A stretch of DNA of 16,089 bases from Anaerolineales bacterium (GTDB lineage: Bacteria > Chloroflexota > Anaerolineae > Anaerolineales > Villigracilaceae), in contig JADGQD010000024.1 in assembly GCA_017882065.1 (NCBI GenBank), positions 1 to 16,089 on the forward strand, given 5' to 3'. Position 1 is the stretch's first letter; the number at the start of each line of letters is the position of its first letter. Positions 1-5,668 of the stretch are shown here, piece by piece. A program made the translations under genes and the position numbers. Below the pieces are notes generated by a model. That model was not told where the DNA came from and searched no databases. It saw only the letters and a list, made by a program, of their open reading frames with translations.

Positions 1-1333
1 TGATGGGGGTGCCAATGAAGCCGTAGGCCTCCCGGAATTTGTTCTCCAGGTAACGCCGGTAGGAAAAATGTAACAGCTTTGTGTCGTTGACATGCAGGAT
101 GAAAGTCGGCGGGTCAACCCGCACCTGGGCACCGTAGTAGATCTTCAACTGGCGTCCGGCGTGAGAGGGAGCCGGGTGGGCATCCTGGGCGTCGCGCAGG
201 ACGCGGTTGAGCATGGCGGTGGTGATGCGCGCCATCCGTTCCTCCTGGACGCGTAATGCGGTCGGCAGCACCTGGTCCAGACGCTGACCGGTCTTGGCCG
301 AGATGAAAAGCATGGGGACGTAGTCCATAAAGTTGAGTTCCCGGCGGACATGGCGGGTGTAGTCTTCCGTCGTCTCGTTGTCTTTCAGGATGGTATCCCA
401 CTTGTTGACCAGTACAACGGTGCTCTTCCATGCGTCGAGGATGTACCCGGCGATGTGGGTATCCTGGGCGGTAATGCCTTCGGCGGCGTCTATCATCAAC
501 AGCACCACGTCCGCGCGCTCGATGGCTTTGAAGGAGCGCAATACACTGTATTTCTCAACGCCGCGTTCGATCTTGCCGCGCCGCCGGATACCGGCGGTAT
601 CAATCAGCGTGACTGGCAGGCCTTCCACTTCGATATGCGTGTCAATGGCATCGCGGGTCGTGCCGGGGATGGGTGAGACGATGGCACGTTCCTCGCCGAC
701 CAATTTATTGAGCAGGGATGACTTCCCGGCGTTGGGCTTGCCGACGATGGCAATTTTGATCGATTCGTCTTCCTCGGTCTCTGCCTGGATTGGGAAGGAG
801 GCCACCAGCGCGTCGAGCAGGTCTCCAGTCCCGGTGCCGTGGATGGCAGAAAGGGGGTATGGGTCGCCCAGTCCCAATTCATAAAATTCAGAGGCGGCGT
901 TGCGCTGTTTGGCATTTTCACATTTGTTAACCACCACAAAAATTGGCGGCCAGGACTGGCCGTCCACTGTCTTCTGATAGCGGCGCAGGATTTCGGCCAC
1001 CTCGCGGTCGGGCGAGGTGACGCCGGATGTGCCGTCGACGAGAAACAGCACCGCGTCGGCGTCACGGACGGCCATCAGCGCCTGGGCTCGAATCTCCGGG
1101 ATAAAATCCGCTGAATCGATCGAGAGCGGCGTCTTGCCGCCGTGCGTGGGGTCAATCCCGCCGGTATCCACCACATCGAAGGGACGGCCGTTCCATTCGC
1201 CCTCGGCTACGATGCGGTCGCGTGTGGTGCCCGGGGTATCGTCCACGATGGCAAGCCGTTCTCCCGCCAGACGGTTGAAGAGAGTACTTTTTCCCACGTT
1301 GGGGCGTCCGACTAATGCAACAATAGGTTTCAT
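1..1333 (-). CDS. der: GTPase Der (EngA), 3' end cut by window edge
   Basis: Der is a double GTPase needed for maturation of the 50S ribosomal subunit. Reading from an ATG at 1333, 444 codons stay open to the left edge, so only roughly the last 10-20 residues should be missing for a family of about 440-460 residues. The first G domain begins MKPIVALVGRPNVGKST (Walker A at residues 9-16), followed by PGTTRDR, DTGG and NKCE. The second has GKPNAGKSS, PGTTRDA, DTAG and NKWD motifs. The C-terminal KH-like part ends in the family-typical FREAYGFIGTPI at the window edge. Upstream of the ATG a GGTGA lies about 7-8 bases away and is an acceptable ribosome binding site. It follows cdaR by 60 bp on the same strand and is probably the last visible gene of the coaE-cdaA-cdaR-der run. 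Both G domains look intact. Confidence 0.96.
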   Translation of the reverse strand, partial: MKPIVALVGRPNVGKSTLFNRLAGERLAIVDDTPGTTRDRIVAEGEWNGRPFDVVDTGGIDPTHGGKTPLSIDSADFIPEIRAQALMAVRDADAVLFLVDGTSGVTSPDREVAEILRRYQKTVDGQSWPPIFVVVNKCENAKQRNAASEFYELGLGDPYPLSAIHGTGTGDLLDALVASFPIQAETEEDESIKIAIVGKPNAGKSSLLNKLVGEERAIVSPIPGTTRDAIDTHIEVEGLPVTLIDTAGIRRRGKIERGVEKYSVLRSFKAIERADVVLLMIDAAEGITAQDTHIAGYILDAWKSTVVLVNKWDTILKDNETTEDYTRHVRRELNFMDYVPMLFISAKTGQRLDQVLPTALRVQEERMARITTAMLNRVLRDAQDAHPAPSHAGRQLKIYYGAQVRVDPPTFILHVNDTKLLHFSYRRYLENKFREAYGFIGTPI

Positions 1334-1393
1334 GAATAATTCACCATAGAGAAAATAGGCCGGGCACTCTCCCTGAAGGGGAAGTACAGGGAT

Positions 1394-2632
1394 TTAAGGA
1401 GAGGGCGTAATCGTACTGGTAATAATCACTTCCACCGTTTGAGGCAGGATGGATTCGACGGTCACGTTTTGCTGGACAATGGACACTTTGGGGGTCAACT
1501 GGTAGGTCCCGGGAGTCAGGCCGGTCAGGTCCACCTGAACGTGCACATCGCTGAAAGCCAGAGAATCGAGCACGGGTAATGGGCCGGAAAGTATGATATC
1601 CACCGTTACCGGCGAAAGATGAGCTTGCAGCCCGGTTGCCAGCCCGATCATTCCCACCTGGAGATAAGAAATGGGGAGGCTGCTTTCAATGGGGGCGATA
1701 CCCACTTTAACCGTCACAAACTGATCGCCGATGAGGGTTACGCCGGGTGGAAGGATGATCCCAAGTTGTTTTTCAATATCTTCCTTGGCACCGCTCAAGT
1801 CGAGTGAGGCAGTCTCGACGTAGCCGGGCATGGAATCAATGGTATCTGAATTTGCGGAATAGACTGTCACAATGGGTGGCAAGGCGGCCACACTCGTCGG
1901 CCTATAGCCACTGGCAGGATTCCCGACCGTCATCACTTTGACGGCCAGGTCGCGGTAGCCACCCTGCTGGATAATGGGCAGGCTGACCTGCACACTTTCC
2001 GGGAGGACGGTCACTCCCCTGATAACTGTGCCATTCACATCCACCACCTGGAGCGGGATGGAGGCGGAAATGTTTTGGCGGGCATCGGTCAGGTCGAGCG
2101 TGGCCTGGATGTGGTCAATCTGGGAAACGAGGCTCTCCGCACCGTTAATGACCACCTCTGCCGGGTCCAAAACGGCATTTCCGACCTGGTAACCGATAGC
2201 CGGGTTGCCGGTGAGAGCCAGGAATATCGCCAGGGAACGGGTCACTTGCGGTTCAAGCGACAGGTCAAAGGTCTGAGGGGTGACGGAGATGATGCGTACG
2301 GGGCGAGTGTCAATCTGCATTTGAACATTCACCATATGCGTCCCGGACCCGAGTCCGGTCAAGTCCACTATGGCGCGGACCGAACTCTCACCGGAGAGTA
2401 AACTTTGCCATACCGAGTGCGGGGCGCGCAAAGTAATCTCCACTTGTTGCGGGATGGTCCCGCCCGTCATAATCAGGCCAGGATCCTGCCCGATAAACTC
2501 GATGGGGATAGGATTCGGATAAATCTGAGTTTCATCGGGATTGGCCGCGGTGACAGCTGTCACCCAGACGGCCAGAGCCAGACCAAAAGCCAGGAGGAAT
2601 GTGCGTAAATTAGTAGCCAGCCAGCGAAACAT
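1394..2632 (-). CDS. cdaR: CdaR/YbbR-domain regulator of diadenylate cyclase
   Basis: YbbR-domain protein of 412 residues, the usual partner and regulator of the membrane c-di-AMP cyclase CdaA. It starts with a short cytoplasmic stretch and one hydrophobic segment (about residues 10-30). A large extracytoplasmic part follows, containing four YbbR-type repeats at roughly 41-126, 130-219, 227-312 and 318-405. Repeats 1 and 4 carry recognisable VDLTGL..GT cores and 'TPQ/LPQ' strand motifs, and the middle two are more diverged. It ends in a short Thr/Pro tail. The ATG at 2632 lies 3 bp after the cdaA stop codon and has AAGGA about 10 bases upstream, inside the cdaA 3' end, so the two are probably translationally coupled. 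The cdaA-cdaR order is the conserved one. In Firmicutes glmM usually follows, whereas here der follows. The family assignment is firm. Whether it activates or inhibits CdaA here cannot be read from the sequence. Confidence 0.92.
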   Translation of the reverse strand: MFRWLATNLRTFLLAFGLALAVWVTAVTAANPDETQIYPNPIPIEFIGQDPGLIMTGGTIPQQVEITLRAPHSVWQSLLSGESSVRAIVDLTGLGSGTHMVNVQMQIDTRPVRIISVTPQTFDLSLEPQVTRSLAIFLALTGNPAIGYQVGNAVLDPAEVVINGAESLVSQIDHIQATLDLTDARQNISASIPLQVVDVNGTVIRGVTVLPESVQVSLPIIQQGGYRDLAVKVMTVGNPASGYRPTSVAALPPIVTVYSANSDTIDSMPGYVETASLDLSGAKEDIEKQLGIILPPGVTLIGDQFVTVKVGIAPIESSLPISYLQVGMIGLATGLQAHLSPVTVDIILSGPLPVLDSLAFSDVHVQVDLTGLTPGTYQLTPKVSIVQQNVTVESILPQTVEVIITSTITPSP

Positions 2633-2635
2633 GCT

Positions 2636-3502
2636 TCATTCATCCTTGCGAGGAAAAAGATAGGGGAAATGCCGTTGGAAGAAATTTTCTTTGTGGGATT
2701 TCTCCGGGTTGTAAAAGGTAATCAGAATGTTTTCCAGACGCTCCACATCCAACCGGCGGATGATGCGTCCGGCATGGGCGACGGAGATGGCACCAGTCTG
2801 CTCTGAGACGACCACCGCGATGGCATCGGTCACTTCCGTGATACCCAGTGCGGCGCGGTGACGGAGTCCCATCTGCCGCTCGGGAGAGCGTGCCAGGATA
2901 CCGCTGGCCGAGAGAGGCATCACGCAGGCCGCGGCGACTATTTTCTTGCCAGCGATGATGACCGCGCCATCATGCAAGGGGGTGTTGGGGTAGAAGGTTT
3001 GCATCAGCATTTCGGGCGTTACATCGGACTGGAGGATGACACCACTGCGGATGTATTCGTCGAGACGGTCGAAGCGCTCCATAATAATGAGCGCCCCATG
3101 CTGGCGGGCAGACAGACGGGCAGCTGCCGCAACGACAGCCTGAATAGTTTGCTGCATTTCTTCGCTGGCGTTTTTGTTCGAGGCCCGGAAGAATGTCCCG
3201 GCCCGTCCGATGCGTTCGAGGGCGCGGCGGATTTCGGGGGCGAAAATGACCGGGATGGTAAATACCAGGGCGGGCAGTGCAGTACGGACGAGCCAGGAGA
3301 AAGCCGGTAGGTTTGCCAGGCTGGTCAGCAATGCAACCAGCACCAGAATCAGGATAATGCCGCGTAACAACATCATGGCATGCGTATCACGGACGAGATA
3401 CAGCACGCCAAAGAACATGAGCGTGACCAGCAGAATGTCAATGACACCCAGCCAGTCAAGGCGCTGAAAAATAAAAAGGATGTTGATTAGAAAATTGGTC
3501 AC
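2636..3502 (-). CDS. cdaA: Membrane diadenylate cyclase CdaA (c-di-AMP synthase)
   Basis: Makes cyclic di-AMP from two ATP at the cytoplasmic membrane. The 288-residue protein has three hydrophobic segments in its first 90 residues (about 19-36, 42-62 and 70-88). A DAC domain follows (about 105-265). Both catalytic motifs are intact: NTPLHDGA with DGA at 178-180 and GLRHRA with RHR at 214-216. GALIIMER (136-142) is also typical. The start is GTG at 3502. The frame is closed by a stop 12 codons further up, no in-frame ATG or TTG lies between, and starting later would lose the first membrane segment. No good SD sequence precedes the GTG, so it may be translated weakly or by coupling with coaE. 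It lies 94 bp downstream of coaE and directly precedes cdaR. c-di-AMP normally controls K+ and osmolyte balance and envelope homeostasis in related systems. Confidence 0.95.
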   Translation of the reverse strand: MTNFLINILFIFQRLDWLGVIDILLVTLMFFGVLYLVRDTHAMMLLRGIILILVLVALLTSLANLPAFSWLVRTALPALVFTIPVIFAPEIRRALERIGRAGTFFRASNKNASEEMQQTIQAVVAAAARLSARQHGALIIMERFDRLDEYIRSGVILQSDVTPEMLMQTFYPNTPLHDGAVIIAGKKIVAAACVMPLSASGILARSPERQMGLRHRAALGITEVTDAIAVVVSEQTGAISVAHAGRIIRRLDVERLENILITFYNPEKSHKENFFQRHFPYLFPRKDE

Positions 3503-3520
3503 GGCGGTAAAAGGATCAGA

Positions 3521-3586
3521 CGATTCAGAATCGGATAATCAGGAACAGGCAACCAGTGAACCCAATTCCTGATTTCTTATTGCCTG
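3521..3586. repeat. Nested inverted repeats between coaE and cdaA
   Basis: The 94-bp coaE-cdaA gap contains three overlapping dyads. CGATTC-A-GAATCG lies at 3521-3533. AATCAGGAA (3537-3545) pairs with TTCCTGATT (3566-3574). CAGGCAA (3546-3552) pairs with TTGCCTG (3580-3586). The last two cannot both form as simple hairpins because their arms interleave. The stretch also reads as degenerate copies of an ATCAGGAA-like unit. No U-run follows any stem in the direction of transcription, so it is not an obvious terminator. It could be a processing or attenuation site in the coaE-cdaA transcript or simply decayed intergenic repeats. Confidence 0.6.
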
Positions 3587-3596
3587 ATACCCTAAT

Positions 3597-4730
3597 TTAG
3601 ATAGGGCGTAAGACGCGGTCCTGGCGGAGTTGCCTGAAGAGCAGGATGGTATTTGACGGCTGTGATTCGAGTGCGGCATCCTGCCAGGCCTGGACTCCCA
3701 GGGTTTGTGGGGTGCGACGGGTGTAGCCCATCTCTTTCCAGAGATCTTTCTGCGTTGCCAATTGGGGCGGCAGAAAGAGCAGGGAAACTTCGCATTGCAA
3801 ATCTTGTGAGGCGCGTTCGATCGCTGTCACAAGGGTCTTAAGCGCCTGGGCGATGGTGATGCCAGGGTCAAGATAGAGTTCCGTGGTGCGAGCAACCAGG
3901 TTTTCCACTTGCCAGCCTGCCAGCCCGACCAGTTGTTTATCAGCTATGAGCAGCAGAAAGGCTTTGTCGCCGAAAGCGGCCATAACGTCATCTGGCGAAA
4001 ACGGGCGCGTCCCGCCGCTGAGACGGGTGATGAGTGCGGCAATATTCGCCGAGTCGCGCGGGCGTCCGCGCTGGACGGCCAGTTCGCCTTCCCCGGCTTT
4101 ACGCATGAAAATCGGAGAAGTATCGGTGATAGGCGAAATGACCTTCCAGGCTGCCACCACTTGCTTCCAAGTGTCTTCGAATGAACCGGCGTTCTGGATA
4201 ACCACGTTGGCGGCGGCCATCTTCACCTTCTGGGGCGGCTGGGCTTGAATGCGCTGGAAGGCTTCCTGTTCGTTCATGCCGCGTTTTTGCATTAATCGGG
4301 CTTTCTGGACCAATTCGGGAGCATACGTGGTCCAGACTGTGTCACATTCACTGACCAATTTCCCTTCAAGAAGCTTGATGGCCTCGATAACGATAACGCG
4401 TTGACTGGCGCGTTGGATCATCAAGTCCACGGCTTGCCCGACCAGCGGGTGGATAATTGCTTCGAGATCCTTAAGCGCATCCGGGTCACTGAAGGCCAGC
4501 CGACCAAGTTTGGCCCGGTCAATTTCGCCGCTGGCATCCAGGATGAATTTGCCAAAAGCATCCACCACCAGTTGGTAGCCCGGTGCGCCTTTTGCAATGG
4601 CGCGGTGCGAGAGGGTGTCGGCATCGATGGTATAAGCACCCAGGTGTTCCAGCATTCGCCGGACGACGCTCTTTCCGGTTGCGATATTGCCGGTTAGACC
4701 AATAACGTATTTTCCAGGCCAGTTGCTCAC
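3597..4730 (-). CDS. coaE: Dephospho-CoA kinase fused to a GNAT-like C-terminal domain
   Basis: CoaE phosphorylates dephospho-CoA at the 3'-OH of the ribose, the final step of CoA synthesis. Residues 1-200 are a full-length kinase. The P-loop is GNIATGKS (14-21), followed by the DAD motif (36-38), HPLV (94-97), a substrate-lid region (about 119-150) and the closing VVIQNAG strand (176-182). The protein does not stop at about 200 as normal CoaE does. It continues in the same frame for about 175 residues (about 206-377). Alternating strands and helices there, including LLLIADKQLVGLAGWQ, an EMGY.RR turn and a final LLFRQL strand, resemble a GNAT fold. The usual acetyl-CoA pyrophosphate loop (R/Q-x-x-G-x-G/A) is not visible. 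The start is GTG at 4730, supported by GAGGAG five bases upstream. A near-consensus promoter lies just above. The kinase call is firm; the GNAT-like label is from fold-like patterning only. Confidence 0.92.
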   Translation of the reverse strand: MSNWPGKYVIGLTGNIATGKSVVRRMLEHLGAYTIDADTLSHRAIAKGAPGYQLVVDAFGKFILDASGEIDRAKLGRLAFSDPDALKDLEAIIHPLVGQAVDLMIQRASQRVIVIEAIKLLEGKLVSECDTVWTTYAPELVQKARLMQKRGMNEQEAFQRIQAQPPQKVKMAAANVVIQNAGSFEDTWKQVVAAWKVISPITDTSPIFMRKAGEGELAVQRGRPRDSANIAALITRLSGGTRPFSPDDVMAAFGDKAFLLLIADKQLVGLAGWQVENLVARTTELYLDPGITIAQALKTLVTAIERASQDLQCEVSLLFLPPQLATQKDLWKEMGYTRRTPQTLGVQAWQDAALESQPSNTILLFRQLRQDRVLRPI

Positions 4731-4735
4731 GACTG

Positions 4736-4741
4736 CTCCTC
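4736..4741 (-). promoter_or_regulatory. Ribosome binding site fixing the coaE GTG start
   Basis: GAGGAG on the minus strand with a 5-base spacer to the GTG at 4730. It argues for the GTG start over an out-of-frame ATG at 4743, which lies upstream of this SD. Confidence 0.75.
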
Positions 4742-4767
4742 ATGGTTAGGCAGAAACGGACATCATC

Positions 4768-4796
4768 ATTTTAGTCTGAGGCGCACAGAATGTCAA
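4768..4796 (-). promoter_or_regulatory. Near-consensus sigma-70 type promoter for coaE operon
   Basis: On the minus strand a perfect -35 TTGACA (4791-4796) is separated by exactly 17 bases from -10 TAAAAT (4768-4773, five of six matches). Transcription would start near 4761, giving a leader of about 30 nt before the coaE GTG. It lies between the terminator of the upstream LysM gene and coaE, so it should make coaE-cdaA-cdaR-der an independent unit. It is the best promoter in the window. Confidence 0.85.
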
Positions 4797-4809
4797 AGGG
4801 ATTGGGGCG

Positions 4810-4845
4810 AAAAAGACCCCCGGTTTCTTCAGGGACCGGGGGTCT
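4810..4845 (-). terminator. Intrinsic terminator after the LysM gene
   Basis: A perfect 10-bp stem AGACCCCCGG / CCGGGGGTCT (4814-4823 with 4836-4845) around a 12-base loop is followed on the minus strand by five T residues (4810-4814, the first pairing at the stem base). It starts 12 bases after the LysM stop codon. On the plus strand no T-run follows, so it acts in one direction. Confidence 0.87.
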
Positions 4846-4856
4846 GGATTTCTCTG

Positions 4857-5552
4857 TTATGGTGTCGTGGTAGCGGTCGGTTTGACCGTCGGCACCGGTG
4901 TGACCAGGTTAACCGGCACCACCAGCAGTTGGCCTGGATAAATTATGGAGGCCGCGCCATTTGTGAGAATGGCTTTGTTAAGAAGCAGGATATCAGCGAC
5001 GGTACTGTTGAACTGATTGGCAATGCTGCCAAGGCTATCACCCGGCATGACGCTATAAGTGATGTGTGAACCGCGAGCCAGCCCAGTGGGAATAGGCGTG
5101 GACGCTGGTAATGGATAATTATGCGGAGGCAGTTTGATCGTCTGCCCAACGGTGATGAAACCAGTGGCGGGGTCAATGGTCGGGTTTAGTCTCAAAATAA
5201 TGATGAGCGCATTCGGGGTATCGGCCAGCCCTTCAGTTTGGATGATCGAGGTGAGAGTCTCGCCTTCCTTCACTACGTATGGATAAATGCCGGAGGCAGT
5301 GGGTGTAGCTGTCACCGTGGGGGTGGGGGTGATGGTGGGCGTTTCGGTGGGCGGCAGGGTGTTGGTGGGAGTGGGTGTAATGGTCGGTGTAGGAGTCTTG
5401 GTGGCGAAGAGCGTGAAGCCGCCTCCGCTCAAAGACAGCACTACGATGATAATCCCAACCACTACCAGCAGGACTGCCGCTCCGCCGAGAATCAACGGCA
5501 GCAGTTTTTTGCGGCGTTTGCGGTAAGACTCAATTGTATTTGTGATAGTCAT
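4857..5552 (-). CDS. Membrane-anchored protein with two LysM domains
   Basis: 231 residues. A basic cytoplasmic start (RKRRKK, 11-16) is followed by one strong membrane segment (about 17-42). A Thr/Pro-rich linker of about 35 residues comes next (51-86, TPT-type repeats), then a LysM domain at about 91-142 (YVVKEGETLTSI ... VGQTIKLP), a short linker, and a second LysM at about 164-213 (YSVMPGDSLGSIANQF ... YPGQLLVVP). A Thr/Pro tail closes it. By charge rule the N-terminus is inside and the LysM domains outside. LysM binds N-acetylglucosamine polymers such as peptidoglycan, so this is probably a cell-wall-binding envelope protein. No catalytic domain is present. The ATG at 5552 has no strong SD. 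It follows uvrA by 116 bp and has its own terminator. The specific role is unknown. The linker region on the DNA is a degenerate GGT/GGTGT tandem array. Confidence 0.88.
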   Translation of the reverse strand: MTITNTIESYRKRRKKLLPLILGGAAVLLVVVGIIIVVLSLSGGGFTLFATKTPTPTITPTPTNTLPPTETPTITPTPTVTATPTASGIYPYVVKEGETLTSIIQTEGLADTPNALIIILRLNPTIDPATGFITVGQTIKLPPHNYPLPASTPIPTGLARGSHITYSVMPGDSLGSIANQFNSTVADILLLNKAILTNGAASIIYPGQLLVVPVNLVTPVPTVKPTATTTP

Positions 5553-5590
5553 AGGCTTTTCCCGTCCGTTTCTATTGCAGACGCACCGGG

Positions 5591-5624
5591 GGGTTCACAG
5601 GCGCAGGTTGGAACCCTTATTCTA
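5591..5624 (-). promoter_or_regulatory. Possible promoter and leader hairpin for the LysM gene
   Basis: On the minus strand a TAGAAT -10 candidate (5619-5624, five of six) has only a poor -35 at 18 bases (CTCGCA). Just downstream GGGTTC (5611-5616) can pair with GAACCC (5591-5596) around a 14-base loop, which would fall at the 5' end of a leader of about 60 nt. Neither element is strong. uvrA has no clear terminator, so read-through from uvrA is an alternative. Confidence 0.35.
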
Positions 5625-5668
5625 CCTGAACTTGAGGGATTTTGCGAGTGTGACAAACTGCGCATAGG

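Noticed and set aside
1345..1393. Small CTCCC/GGGGA dyad between cdaR and der as a terminator
   Set aside because: There are only about four good pairs and no T-run, which is too weak to separate the two genes.
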